Shown: piece by piece, positions 50,182-59,162 of the stretch
How the letters are laid out: the number at the start of each line of letters is the position of its first letter
Position numbering within the stretch: the stretch's first letter is position 1
Origin: Curtobacterium sp. UNCCL20
Lineage (GTDB): Bacteria; Actinomycetota; Actinomycetes; Actinomycetales; Microbacteriaceae
Direction: 5' to 3'
Assembly: GCF_900101675.1 (NCBI RefSeq)
Contig: NZ_FNKG01000003.1
Location: 1-64,000, forward strand
Length of the DNA: 64,000 nt
The notes under the pieces: generated by a model
Seen by the model: only the letters and a program-made list of their open reading frames with translations
What the model was told of the DNA's origin: nothing
Database searches by the model: none
Translations under genes and position numbers: made by a program

Positions 50182-53100
50182 ATGTACTTGAAGAGCCTGA
50201 CCATCAAGGGGTTCAAGTCCTTCGCGCAGCCGACGACGTTCGCGTTCGAGCCCGGCGTCACGTGCATCGTCGGCCCGAACGGTTCGGGCAAGTCGAACGT
50301 GGTCGACGCCCTGGCCTGGGTGATGGGGGAGCAGGGGGCGAAGACCCTCCGCGGCGGCAAGATGGAGGACGTCATCTTCGCCGGCACCTCGACCCGCGGG
50401 CCGCTCGGCCGGGCGCAGGTGCTCCTGACGATCGACAACTCCGACGGTCTGCTGCCGATCGAGTACTCCGAGGTGACGATCTCCCGCACGCTGTTCCGCA
50501 ACGGCGGCAGCGAGTACGCCATCAACGGCGAGAACTGCCGCCTGCTCGACGTGCAGGAGCTCCTGAGCGACACCGGCCTCGGCCGCGAGATGCACGTCAT
50601 CGTCGGGCAGGGCCAGCTCGACAAGGTCCTGCACGCCACCCCGGAGGACCGCCGTGGCTTCATCGAGGAAGCAGCCGGCATCCTGAAGCACCGCCGCCGC
50701 AAGGAGAAGACCCTCCGCAAGCTCGAGGCGATGCAGACGAACCTCACGCGGCTGTCCGACCTGGCGGGGGAGATCCGCCGCCAGTTGAAGCCGCTCGGGC
50801 GACAGGCCGAGGTCGCCCGGAAGGCCCAGTCGGTGGCGGCCGTCTTCCGTGACGCGAAGGCCCGGATCCTGGCGGACGACGTCGTCCGGCTGCGCCGTGA
50901 GCTCCACGAGCACCAGGAGGTCGAGGCGGGCCGGAAGTCCGAACGCATCGTCCTCCAGGAGCGCCTCGACCAGACCCGAGCCCGGCAGCAGCACGTCGAG
51001 CAGAGCATGGTGGGCGACGACGTCGACCGCGCGCGCACCGTCGTGCACCGGTTGGAGAGCGTGCAGGAGCGGCTCCGCGGACTGTCGAGCCTGGCGAACC
51101 AGCGGCTGATGTTCCTCGCGCAGCAGGCCGACGCCCCGCAGCAGGGTCCGACGATCACGCCGGAGCGCGTGCAGGGGGTCCGGAACGAAGCCGAACGGCT
51201 CGAGGCGCAGGCGACCGCGATGGCCGGCGGCATGGTCGCCGCCGCCGAGGCCGTACGGAACGCCCGAGCAGCGCTCGACGCCCTCGACGAGCAGATCGCG
51301 GCACAGGCCGCACTCGTGTCGCAGCACGACCTCGAGGCCCAGCGTCTGGCGTCCGCCGTCGACGTCGCACGGTCGAAGCGCGGCTCGGCGGTCGCCGACC
51401 GGGAGCGTCGTGAGCGCGCCCTGGCCGAGGCCGGGGAGCGCGCCGAAAGCGCCGCCGCCGCTCTCGCAGAACTCGGCACCGACCCGTCGGAGGGCGTCGA
51501 CGAGGACGCGCTGACCAGCGCACTCGAGTCCGCTCGCGAACGACAAGAGGTGGCGCAGGCTGCCCGTGACGAGCACCGCGATCGGCTCCACGCCCTCGAG
51601 CGTGAACGCGACGCCCTGGACGCGCGCGTCGCCGCGCTCGGCATGTCAATCGACGTCCGTGACGGATCGCAGGCGCTCATCGACGCTGGTCGCGCCGGCA
51701 TCGTCGGCCGCCTCGCCGACAGCCTCACCGTCGCGCCGGGCTTCGAGGGAGCGATCGCGACCGCTCTCGACGGGCTGGCCGACGCCGTCCTCGCCGACGA
51801 CCGCGCGGTCGCGCTCGACGCCGTCGCGCACGCCCGCTCCGAGGACATCGGCCGCATCGACGTCGTCGTCGCCGACGCGGTCGGCGCCCCGACCGGCCTG
51901 CCCGAGCGCCTGCCGGCCGGCGTCCGTCGTGCGCTCGACCTGGTGCAGGGACCGCCCGCCCTCGCCGCGATCCTGCGCGACACGCTGGTCGCGGATACGG
52001 ACGACGTCGACCTGGAGGCTGTGCTCACGTCCGCCCCGCGGGCCACCGTCGTGACGCGGTCCGGTGACCTCGTCCGTGCGGTGCGCGTGACCGGTGGCGG
52101 TGCGCGCGTGACCTCGCGCATCGAGCTGGTCGCGGAACGCGACGACGCCGTGACGCGACGGGCCGCCGTCGCGAGCGACGCCGAGGACGCGGCCACGGGC
52201 CTCCAGGCCGCACGCGCCGCCGTCGAGGACGCACGCCGCCAGGCGGACGAGGCCGACGCGGCGTCGCGCGCCCACGCCAAGGCGAAGGCGGAGTACGACC
52301 GGACGAGTGCGTCGACCCGGGCGAAGGCGGAGAACGCGGCCGCCGAGGTCGAGCGGTTGCGGTCGGCCCTCGCCGAGACGGACGGCGCGGCCGAAGCTGC
52401 CGAAGCAGCCCTCGCCGAGGCCGAGCGGGCGCACCACGAGTTCACCGAGCGTCCGCGTCCCGTGGTCGACGCGTCCGGGCGACCCGGGTTGCAGGACGCG
52501 CTCGAAGCCGCGCGCGCGGCCGAGATCGAGCAGCGGATCCAGGTCGAGACCGTGCGTGAGCGGGTCCGCTCCGAGCGCCGACGCGCCGATCAGCTGGAGC
52601 GGCAGCTCGAGGCCGAACGCGCCGCCGCCGAGGAGGCCGCTCGGCTCGCGGTCATCCGGCGCGGGCAGATCGCCGTCGCCGAGAGCGTCCTCGCGGACCT
52701 GCCGGGCCTCCTCGCCGCCGTCGACCGGTCCCTCGCCGAGGCCCGGGTGCAGCTCGCCACCGAAGAGGCCGAACGGTCGAAGCGGAACACCGAGCTGCAG
52801 ACGATCCGGAACGAGGAGCGCGAGCTCAGGGAGCGGCTGCAGACCCTCACCGACGGCGTGCACTCGCTCGAGATGGAGATCTACGAGAAGAAGCTGCACG
52901 TGTCCGGGGTGCTCGACCGGGCGCAGAGCGAGCTCGGGCTCGTCGAGGCCGTCCTCGTCGCGGAGTACGGCCCGCACGTGCCGGTGCCGGTGGACGTCCT
53001 GGTCGACCCGCGGGTCCTCGCCCGGAAGCACCGCGAGGCGGAGCGCGCGGCGGCTGCCGCGTCCGCGGCGTCTGCCGCGTCCGCCGCGACCGCCGAGTCC

Positions 53101-53970
53101 TCCGAGGAAGCGGCCGACACCGAACTCGGTGACGACCGGGTCTCAGCGCGCGACGTCGACGTCGACGCCGACACCGAACTCCTCGACACCGAGTCCACGT
53201 TGCCCGGTGGCCCGGCGCTGCCCGAGTACGACAGCACCGACGAGATCGACCCCGCCGACGTCGAGACCGTGCCCTACGTCCGAGCCGAGCAGGAGCGTCG
53301 ACTCAAGGCGGCGGAGCGCGACCTCGGCCAGCTCGGCAAGGTCAACCCGCTCGCGCTCGAGGAGTTCCAGGCGCTCGAGCAGCGGCACGCGTTCCTCGCC
53401 GAGCAGCTCGAGGACCTGCAGAAGACCCGCACCGACCTCCTGACGATCATCGAGGAGCTCGACACGAAGATGCAGACGATCTTCGAGTCCGCGTTCTCGG
53501 ACACGAAGGACGCCTTCGACGTCATCTTCCCGATCCTGTTCCCCGGCGGCTCGGGGTCGCTCACCCTGACGAACCCCGACGACCTGCTGAACACGGGCCT
53601 CGAGGTGCAGGTGAAGCCCGCGGGCAAGAAGATCGACCGGTTGACCCTGCTGTCCGGTGGCGAGCGCTCCCTGGCGGCGGTGGCGCTGCTCGTGGCGATC
53701 TTCACCGCCCGACCGTCGCCGTTCTACATCATGGACGAGGTCGAGGCGGCGCTCGACGACGCCAACCTCGGACGCCTGCTCACCGTGTTCGAGCGGCTCC
53801 GGGCGTCGTCGCAGCTCATCGTCATCACGCACCAGAAGCGCACGATGGAGATCGCGGATGCGCTCTACGGGGTCTCGATGCGGCAGGACGGGGTGTCCGC
53901 CGTGGTGGGGCAGCGCGTCCAGCGTCGCGAGCAGGACGCCGAGCGCGAGCCGGCCGAGGCTGTGGCGTAG
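50182..53970 (+). CDS. smc: Chromosome segregation ATPase SMC
   Basis: A 1262-aa condensin subunit. The N-terminal ATPase head carries Walker A GPNGSGKSN near residue 32. Two long coiled coils flank a hinge (about 495-680: DGSQALIDAGRAGIVGRLADSLTVAPGFEGAIATALDGL). The C-terminal head has signature LSGGERSLAAVAL near 1157 and Walker B FYIMDEVEAALDDAN. An acidic, repeat-rich insert (about 955-1020, with AAAASAASAASAATAESSEEAA) lengthens the second coil near the head. It is translated from its own ATG 64 nt after mutM; ScpA/ScpB genes are not in the window. Confidence 0.97.
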   Translation: MYLKSLTIKGFKSFAQPTTFAFEPGVTCIVGPNGSGKSNVVDALAWVMGEQGAKTLRGGKMEDVIFAGTSTRGPLGRAQVLLTIDNSDGLLPIEYSEVTISRTLFRNGGSEYAINGENCRLLDVQELLSDTGLGREMHVIVGQGQLDKVLHATPEDRRGFIEEAAGILKHRRRKEKTLRKLEAMQTNLTRLSDLAGEIRRQLKPLGRQAEVARKAQSVAAVFRDAKARILADDVVRLRRELHEHQEVEAGRKSERIVLQERLDQTRARQQHVEQSMVGDDVDRARTVVHRLESVQERLRGLSSLANQRLMFLAQQADAPQQGPTITPERVQGVRNEAERLEAQATAMAGGMVAAAEAVRNARAALDALDEQIAAQAALVSQHDLEAQRLASAVDVARSKRGSAVADRERRERALAEAGERAESAAAALAELGTDPSEGVDEDALTSALESARERQEVAQAARDEHRDRLHALERERDALDARVAALGMSIDVRDGSQALIDAGRAGIVGRLADSLTVAPGFEGAIATALDGLADAVLADDRAVALDAVAHARSEDIGRIDVVVADAVGAPTGLPERLPAGVRRALDLVQGPPALAAILRDTLVADTDDVDLEAVLTSAPRATVVTRSGDLVRAVRVTGGGARVTSRIELVAERDDAVTRRAAVASDAEDAATGLQAARAAVEDARRQADEADAASRAHAKAKAEYDRTSASTRAKAENAAAEVERLRSALAETDGAAEAAEAALAEAERAHHEFTERPRPVVDASGRPGLQDALEAARAAEIEQRIQVETVRERVRSERRRADQLERQLEAERAAAEEAARLAVIRRGQIAVAESVLADLPGLLAAVDRSLAEARVQLATEEAERSKRNTELQTIRNEERELRERLQTLTDGVHSLEMEIYEKKLHVSGVLDRAQSELGLVEAVLVAEYGPHVPVPVDVLVDPRVLARKHREAERAAAAASAASAASAATAESSEEAADTELGDDRVSARDVDVDADTELLDTESTLPGGPALPEYDSTDEIDPADVETVPYVRAEQERRLKAAERDLGQLGKVNPLALEEFQALEQRHAFLAEQLEDLQKTRTDLLTIIEELDTKMQTIFESAFSDTKDAFDVIFPILFPGGSGSLTLTNPDDLLNTGLEVQVKPAGKKIDRLTLLSGGERSLAAVALLVAIFTARPSPFYIMDEVEAALDDANLGRLLTVFERLRASSQLIVITHQKRTMEIADALYGVSMRQDGVSAVVGQRVQRREQDAEREPAEAVA

Positions 53971-53990
53971 CCAGCACCGTCTGACCGAGA

Positions 53991-54048
53991 CTCGGGCTGA
54001 GCGACACTCCTCGCGCTCCGGAGCGCGAGAGATGTCGCTCAGCCCGAG
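53991..54048. terminator. Nested cruciform between smc and terC
   Basis: Outer arms CTCGGGCTGAGCGACA (53991-54006) and its complement (54033-54048) enclose a perfect 20-bp palindrome CTCGCGCTCCGGAGCGCGAG (54010-54029). It separates convergent stops and probably terminates both transcripts. Confidence 0.85.
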
Positions 54049-54082
54049 ACTCGGGGCCGGGCCGGGCCGGCCGGGCGGCGGG

Positions 54083-55108
54083 CTACTTTGCGTCGGCCTC
54101 CACGGTGCGCTGCGACCCGGTCGGGGTCAGCCCACGCTCCTGGCGGCGCTTCGACACCACGAGCGACGCCACCGTGGCGACCGCGATCGTCAGCATGATG
54201 AAGCCGAGCGAGAACCAGATCGGGATCTCCGGGGCCCACTCGATGTGCTCACCGCCGTTGATGAACGGCAGCTCGTTGACGTGCATGGCGTGGAAGACGA
54301 GCTTCACGCCGATGAAGGCGAGGATGACGGCGAGGCCCTGCCCGAGGTAGATCAGGCGCTCGAGCAGCCCGGCGATGAGGAAGTACAGCTGCCGCAGACC
54401 GAGGAGCGAGAACGCGTTCGCGGTGAACACGATGAAGGCGTCCTGCGTCAGCCCGAAGATCGCGGGGATCGAGTCGAGCGCGAACAGCACGTCGGTGAGG
54501 CCGATGGCGACCATGACGAGCAGCATCGGTGTGAACAGGCGCTTGCCGTCGACACGGGTGGTCAGCTTGTCGCCGTCGTAGTGGTCCGAGGTCGGGATGA
54601 CGCGCTTGAGGATCCGGATGAGGCGGGAGTCGCCCTCGTCGGCGCCGTGCTCGTTGCCGCTGCGGGCCTGCGACCAGGCGAGCCAGAAGAGCAGCGCGCC
54701 GAACAGGTAGAAGACCCACGAGAAGTTTTCGATGATCGTGACGCCGAGGGCGATGAAGATGCCGCGTGCGACGAGGGCGATGGCGACGCCGACCAGCAGG
54801 ACCTTCTGCTGGAACTCCTTCGGCACCGCGAAGCTCGTCATGATGATGAGGAAGACGAACAGGTTGTCGACGGACAGCGCCTTCTCGGTCAGCCACCCGG
54901 CGAAGTACTCACCGCCCGCCTGTCCGCCGCCGAAGACGAGGATGCCGACACCGAACAGGATCGCGAGCCCGACGTAGAACGCCGACCAGAACGCGGATTC
55001 CTTGATGTGCGGGACGTGCGGGGTGCGCACGTGCGAGAAGAAGTCGAACACCAGCAGCGCGAGGATGCCGGCGATGGTGAGGAGCCAGACGAAGAGTGGG
55101 ACGTCCAC
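54083..55108 (-). CDS. TerC/Alx-family membrane protein (manganese export type)
   Basis: A 341-aa protein with about nine helices: WLLTIAGILALLVFDFF, then EKALSVDNLFVFLIIMTSFAVP (the acidic SVDN motif) and DVLFALDSIPAIFGLTQDAFIVFTANAFSLLGLRQLYF (the DSIPA motif), both hallmarks of TerC. Members such as MeeY/MeeF supply Mn to exoenzymes and Alx exports Mn. An upstream manganese riboswitch strongly supports a Mn2+ role. GTG start at 55108 with GAAGGA about 7 nt upstream. Confidence 0.93.
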   Translation of the reverse strand: MDVPLFVWLLTIAGILALLVFDFFSHVRTPHVPHIKESAFWSAFYVGLAILFGVGILVFGGGQAGGEYFAGWLTEKALSVDNLFVFLIIMTSFAVPKEFQQKVLLVGVAIALVARGIFIALGVTIIENFSWVFYLFGALLFWLAWSQARSGNEHGADEGDSRLIRILKRVIPTSDHYDGDKLTTRVDGKRLFTPMLLVMVAIGLTDVLFALDSIPAIFGLTQDAFIVFTANAFSLLGLRQLYFLIAGLLERLIYLGQGLAVILAFIGVKLVFHAMHVNELPFINGGEHIEWAPEIPIWFSLGFIMLTIAVATVASLVVSKRRQERGLTPTGSQRTVEADAK

Positions 55109-55114
55109 GGGTTT

Positions 55115-55275
55115 CCTTCAGGTCGGGGGCACACCCAGGTGGTGGGTACGCCGAGGCCTGAAGGTCTCTTCCGCCGTGGTCCACACGATGTGCTCGCCAC
55201 GACCGGCGCCCCGGGGCCGGATCGTTCCGGCCCGTACTGACGGGGTCACCGAGGAGGAATACTCCCCTTCGTGTC
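55115..55275 (-). promoter_or_regulatory. yybP-ykoY manganese riboswitch of terC
   Basis: The minus-strand leader begins just after -10 TATGCT (55285-55280). It shows the aptamer blocks GAAGGGGAGTATTCC, GTCAGTACGGGCCGG and CGGCGGAAGAGACC in riboswitch order. After the aptamer, CCTTCAGG (55164-55157) can pair with CCTGAAGG (55122-55115), which contains the terC ribosome-binding site. Mn2+ binding would release that site, so control is likely at translation start. Confidence 0.88.
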
Positions 55276-55325
55276 CCCGAGCATACCGGGCACAGCCCAC
55301 ATGCGGTGCGCTCTAAGCTGGGAGC

Positions 55326-56195
55326 ATGGCGAGTTCCTGGTCACTGTCCTCCCGGCTGCGCGGGCTGTTCCAGCGCAAGACGATCGACGAGACGACGTGG
55401 GACGACCTCGAGACGGCCCTCATCGGTGCGGACTTCGGTCCGGACATCTCCGAGGAGATCATCGAGGACCTGCACGCGCGCGTCGACCGGTACGCCACGA
55501 CGGACCCCGCCGACCTCCAGCGCATGCTCCGCGAGGTGCTCGAGGAACGGCTGTCGAAGCTCGACACCACGCTGAAGCTCAGCAACCGGCCGGCCGTCGT
55601 GCTCGTCGTCGGGGTGAACGGCGTCGGCAAGACGACGACCATCGGCAAGTTCGCCAAGTTCCTGAAGACGTACGACCGCACCGTGCTCGTCGGTGCCGCG
55701 GACACGTTCCGCGCGGCCGCGGTCGAGCAAGTCGCCACGTGGGCCCAGCGTGCCGGCGTCGACGTCGTCCGGCCGTCACAGCCCGGTCAGGACCCCGCCT
55801 CGGTGGCGTACCAGACCGTCGAGAAGGCCATCCGCGAGGGCACCGAGATCGTCGTCATCGACACCGCCGGCCGGCTGCACACCAAGGCCGGCCTGATGGA
55901 CGAGCTTTCGAAGATCAAGCGCGTCGTCGAGAAGCAGACCGAGATCGCCGAGGTCCTGCTCGTCCTCGACGCCACGACCGGTCAGAACGGGCTCGCGCAG
56001 GCGCAGGCGTTCATCGAGGGTGCGGGCGTCACCGGCCTCGTCATCACGAAGCTCGACGGCTCGGCGAAGGCCGGGTTCGTGCTCAGCGTGCAGGAGAAGA
56101 CGGGCATCCCGATCAAGCTCATCGGCCAGGGCGAGGGCATCAACGACCTCACGGGCTTCACGCCGCACGTGTTCGTGCAGAACCTCGTCGGCTGA
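55326..56195 (+). CDS. ftsY: Signal recognition particle receptor FtsY
   Basis: SRP-receptor GTPase for cotranslational membrane targeting. The 289-aa protein has an N domain (DDLETALIGADFGPDISEEIIEDL), G1 GVNGVGKTTTIGKFAKFL near residue 96, the DTFRAAAVEQ block, DTAGRLHTK, TKLDGSAKAG and GQGEGINDLTGFTP. The long acidic A domain of E. coli FtsY is missing, normal for this group. TAAGCT (55314-55319) ends 6 nt before the ATG: a leaderless start. Confidence 0.96.
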   Translation: MASSWSLSSRLRGLFQRKTIDETTWDDLETALIGADFGPDISEEIIEDLHARVDRYATTDPADLQRMLREVLEERLSKLDTTLKLSNRPAVVLVVGVNGVGKTTTIGKFAKFLKTYDRTVLVGAADTFRAAAVEQVATWAQRAGVDVVRPSQPGQDPASVAYQTVEKAIREGTEIVVIDTAGRLHTKAGLMDELSKIKRVVEKQTEIAEVLLVLDATTGQNGLAQAQAFIEGAGVTGLVITKLDGSAKAGFVLSVQEKTGIPIKLIGQGEGINDLTGFTPHVFVQNLVG

Positions 56196-56316
56196 GCCGT
56201 CCGGCCGGAGCGTGAGCGGGAGTGGGAGCACGAGCGAACGCGAACGCCGCCGCGGGAGTAGCGTCCTTCTCGGTCCGGGCACCCGTCCGGTCTCGTTCCA
56301 GGGATAGGAGACCCTC

Positions 56317-56475
56317 ATGCCCGCACTGCTGATCATCGCGATCATCGTCGGCCTCGTCCTGCTCTTCAGCGGCATCTTCGTCGGTGCGCTGAAGTTCCTG
56401 CTCTGGGTGGGCATCGTGCTCATCCTGCTGGCGGTCATCGGCTGGCTCCTCCGGAGCATCCGCGGTCGCGCGTAG
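56317..56475 (+). CDS. Small two-helix hydrophobic membrane protein
   Basis: A 52-aa protein, ATG at 56317 with AGGAG about 8 nt upstream. It is almost entirely hydrophobic: PALLIIAIIVGLVLLFSGIFVG, a short Lys hinge, then FLLWVGIVLILLAVIGWLLRS and a basic RGRA end. Comparable short hydrophobic proteins are common hypotheticals in actinobacteria. No function can be assigned. Confidence 0.65.
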   Translation: MPALLIIAIIVGLVLLFSGIFVGALKFLLWVGIVLILLAVIGWLLRSIRGRA

Positions 56476-56500
56476 CGACCGTCTGCCCTGAACCGGGGCT

Positions 56501-56558
56501 GGCAACGGACGGGAGGCGCGGTGCCAGCTGGCACCGCGCCTCCCGTCTGTCCGTTGCC
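56501..56558. terminator. 20-bp perfect inverted repeat, GGGAGGCGCGG variant
   Basis: GACGGGAGGCGCGGTGCCAG (56508-56527) is followed directly by its exact complement (56528-56547). Outer GGCAACG/CGTTGCC extend it with a few mismatches. It lies between the small membrane protein and the convergent lipA stop. Confidence 0.8.
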
Positions 56559-56585
56559 CGTCTGCAGCCCGCCTGCCGGACCGCG

Positions 56586-57569
56586 TCAGACCGCCTGCCG
56601 GCCCGGTGCGGCGTCGAGCAGGTGCGACAGGTGCTCCGGGACGGTGCCACCGCGCGCCACCGTCGCCCGCGCCCACAGGCGACCGGCGCGGTAGGACGAC
56701 CGGACGAGCGGCCCGGCCAGGACGCCGGCGAACCCCATCTGCTCGGCGACCTCGCGGAGCTCGACGAACTCCTCCGGCCGCACCCAGCGTGCGACGGGCA
56801 GGTGCCGCGGCGACGGGCGGAGGTACTGCGTCAGCGTGATGATGTCGGTGCCCGCATCGTGCAGGCGCTGCAGCGCGTCCTCGATCTCGATGCGCTCCTC
56901 GCCCATGCCGAGGATGAGGTTCGACTTCGTGACGAGGCCCGCGTCACGACCCTGCGTGATGACGTCGAGGGAGCGTTCGAACGTGAAGGCCGGACGGATC
57001 CGCTTGAAGATCCGGGGGACGGTCTCGACGTTGTGGGCGAACACCTCGGGGCGGGCGTCGAACACCCGGCCGAGCTGGTCCGGTCGCCCGTTGAAGTCCG
57101 GCACCAGGATCTCGACGCCGGTGCCGGGGGAGTGCTCGTGGATCGCGCGGATCGTCTCGGCGTAGAGCCAGGAGCCCCCGTCCTCGAGGTCGTCCCGAGC
57201 GACCCCCGTCACGGTCGCGTAGCGGAGTCCCATCTCGGCGACCGAGTCCGCGACCCGGCGCGGTTCGTCGCGGTCGAGCGGCTCGGGCTTGCCGGTGTCG
57301 ATCTGGCAGAAGTCGCAGCGGCGCGTGCACTGGGAACCGCCGATGAGGAACGTGGCCTCGCGGTCTTCCCAGCACTCGAAGATGTTCGGGCAGCCCGCCT
57401 CCTGGCAGACGGTGTGCAGCTGCTTGTCCTTGACGAGGCCGGTGAGCGCGCGGAACTCCGGGCCCTGCGTGGCGCGGGTCTTGATCCACGCCGGCTTCGT
57501 CTCGATCGGGGTCTCGGCGTTGCGGGCCTCGACCCGGAGCATGCGGCGGCCTTCGGGGGCGAGGGTCAT
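56586..57569 (-). CDS. lipA: Lipoyl synthase
   Basis: Radical-SAM enzyme that inserts sulfur into octanoyl groups. The 327-aa protein has the auxiliary cluster ligands in [13 protein letters not shown] and the radical-SAM CTRRCDFC, followed by [14 protein letters not shown], and the C-terminal [11 protein letters not shown] that carries the essential Ser. ATG 57569 overlaps the lipB stop in ATGA, so the two lipoate genes are coupled and transcribed as lipB-lipA. Confidence 0.97.
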   Translation of the reverse strand: MTLAPEGRRMLRVEARNAETPIETKPAWIKTRATQGPEFRALTGLVKDKQLHTVCQEAGCPNIFECWEDREATFLIGGSQCTRRCDFCQIDTGKPEPLDRDEPRRVADSVAEMGLRYATVTGVARDDLEDGGSWLYAETIRAIHEHSPGTGVEILVPDFNGRPDQLGRVFDARPEVFAHNVETVPRIFKRIRPAFTFERSLDVITQGRDAGLVTKSNLILGMGEERIEIEDALQRLHDAGTDIITLTQYLRPSPRHLPVARWVRPEEFVELREVAEQMGFAGVLAGPLVRSSYRAGRLWARATVARGGTVPEHLSHLLDAAPGRQAV

Positions 57570-58354
57570 ACGAGGGTCTCCTGTCGGGGGCTGTGCGTCG
57601 TGCTGATCCGGTCGCCGGTGTGCGTCGTGCTGATCCGGTCGCCGGTGTGCGTCGTGCTGATCCGGTCGCCGGTGTGCATCGTGCTGATCCGGTCGCCGGT
57701 GTGCATGCCGTCCGCCGCGTCCTGCACGCGTCGGGCGACCGCGGTGGCGACCTCGTCGACGGTGACGGTCCGACCGGCTGCGGCGCTCAGCGTGGTGACG
57801 CCCGCGTCGGCGATGCCGCACGGGACGATGGCGGCGTAGGCGTCGAGCGCATTCGTGCAGTTGATGGCGATGCCGTGGCTCGTGACGCCCTCGGCGACGT
57901 GCAGGCCGATGGCGCCGACCTTGTCAGCGGTCCTGGTGCCGGCGTCGTCGTGCCCGGCGTCCTTCGTGATCCACGCGCCGCTGCGTCCCTCGATCCGCGC
58001 TGCACGCACGCCCACTGCGGCGGCCACGTCGATGATCACCTGCTCGAGGTCGCGCACCCAGGCGACGACGTCCAGCGGTTCCGCCAGCCGGACGATCGGG
58101 TAGGCGACGAGCTGCCCCGGGCCGTGCCAGGTGATGCGGCCGCCGCGGTCCACCTCGACGACCGGAGCGCCGTTCGTCGGCAGGTCGGACGGCTCGGTGC
58201 GACGGCCCGCGGTGTACACGGACGGGTGCTCGCAGAGGACGAGAGCGCCGGGGGAGCGTCCCGTGACGACCTCGGCGTGGAGCTGTCGTTGCAGGTCGAG
58301 TCCCTCGGGGTAGTCGAGGAGCCCCGGGCGTCGGACGATCTCGAGTGCCGGCAT
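57566..58354 (-). CDS. lipB: Octanoyltransferase LipB with C-terminal repeat extension
   Basis: Transfers octanoyl groups from ACP to lipoate-dependent enzymes. The 262-aa protein has [67 protein letters not shown] and the catalytic Cys in [14 protein letters not shown]. The last ~40 residues are four HTGDRIST(T/M) nonapeptides coded by 27-bp direct repeats, making it clearly longer than usual LipB. TAGCCT (58367-58362) ends 7 nt before the ATG: leaderless. Confidence 0.95.
   Translation of the reverse strand: MPALEIVRRPGLLDYPEGLDLQRQLHAEVVTGRSPGALVLCEHPSVYTAGRRTEPSDLPTNGAPVVEVDRGGRITWHGPGQLVAYPIVRLAEPLDVVAWVRDLEQVIIDVAAAVGVRAARIEGRSGAWITKDAGHDDAGTRTADKVGAIGLHVAEGVTSHGIAINCTNALDAYAAIVPCGIADAGVTTLSAAAGRTVTVDEVATAVARRVQDAADGMHTGDRISTMHTGDRISTTHTGDRISTTHTGDRISTTHSPRQETLV
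57593..57700. repeat. 27-bp minisatellite, four copies, in lipB
   Basis: Four head-to-tail 27-bp units (57593-57619, 57620-57646, 57647-57673, 57674-57700) differ by one base. They encode HTGDRISTT-type nonapeptides at the LipB C-terminus. Confidence 0.95.
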
Positions 58355-58420
58355 GGGGGTCAGGCTACGGCAGTTTCTGTACTCCGTCCAACAACAGGTC
58401 TGCTCGAGCGGTGACTTGAT

Positions 58421-58436
58421 CTCGACCATGGTTGAG
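58421..58436. promoter_or_regulatory. Palindrome before the VOC gene
   Basis: CTCGACCATGGTTGAG is a 16-bp palindrome with one mismatched pair, ending 8 nt before the VOC ATG. It could be a repressor site; no regulator is adjacent. Confidence 0.35.
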
Positions 58437-58444
58437 GTGCTCGG

Positions 58445-59107
58445 ATGGCGGGCATGGACATCCAGCAGGTACAGCTCACGACCCGGTCGGTCGACGCGAC
58501 GGCACAGTTCTACGAGCGGCTCGGTTGTGCCGTCACCGTGGAGGGCGCCGCGGTGCGGGTCGCGGTGGGGTCGACGCGGCTCGTGTTCCGCGCTGACGAC
58601 GAGATGACCGGGGCGCACCACCTCGCCGTCACGATCCCGACCGGGTCGTTCGCGGCCGCGAAGGAGTGGGTCGCGGGTGTGGCGGCGATCCTCGGCACCG
58701 ACGACGCGGACGAGTTCGAGGGGCCGCCGAACTGGAACTCGCGGTCGGTGTACTTCGAGGGGCCCGACGAGCAGCTGCTCGAGCTCATCGAACGGCGCGA
58801 CCTGCCGGCTGGTGTCGCGGGCGCCGGGGACTCCGCGCTCCTCGGATCGGTGAGCGAGGTCGGCGTCGCCGTGCCCGACGTCCTCGCCGCGGTCGAGGTG
58901 CTCGGTCGACACGGCCTCACCCCGTACGCGAACGCGCCCACCGCGGGCTTCGCCCCCGTCGGTGACGTGCACGGGTTGCTCATCCTCGTGTCGCCCGAGC
59001 GGTCCTGGTACCCGACCCTCGACCGTGGCCCGTCGAGGGCACCCGTCGTCGTCGACATCGGGCTCGCCAGCACCGTCGAACTCGCCGAGGGTGTCCTCCT
59101 GCGGTGA
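58445..59107 (+). CDS. VOC-family protein (glyoxalase/dioxygenase fold)
   Basis: A 220-aa protein with the paired beta-alpha-beta-beta-beta modules of the vicinal oxygen chelate fold. The first module is IQQVQLTTRSVDATAQFYERLGCAV ... TRLVFRADDE and HHLAVTIP; then NSRSVYFEGPDEQLLELIER supplies the usual metal-side Glu; a second module begins VSEVGVAVPDVLAAVEVL. No specific activity is evident. In-frame ATG 58454 is an alternative start. It is a single gene between lipB (divergent) and ffh. Confidence 0.85.
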   Translation: MAGMDIQQVQLTTRSVDATAQFYERLGCAVTVEGAAVRVAVGSTRLVFRADDEMTGAHHLAVTIPTGSFAAAKEWVAGVAAILGTDDADEFEGPPNWNSRSVYFEGPDEQLLELIERRDLPAGVAGAGDSALLGSVSEVGVAVPDVLAAVEVLGRHGLTPYANAPTAGFAPVGDVHGLLILVSPERSWYPTLDRGPSRAPVVVDIGLASTVELAEGVLLR

Positions 59108-59162
59108 ACGGGCAGGGCGGTCGGGTCTGCTTGTCCTGGTGAACCAGTAGAATCGACGGATC

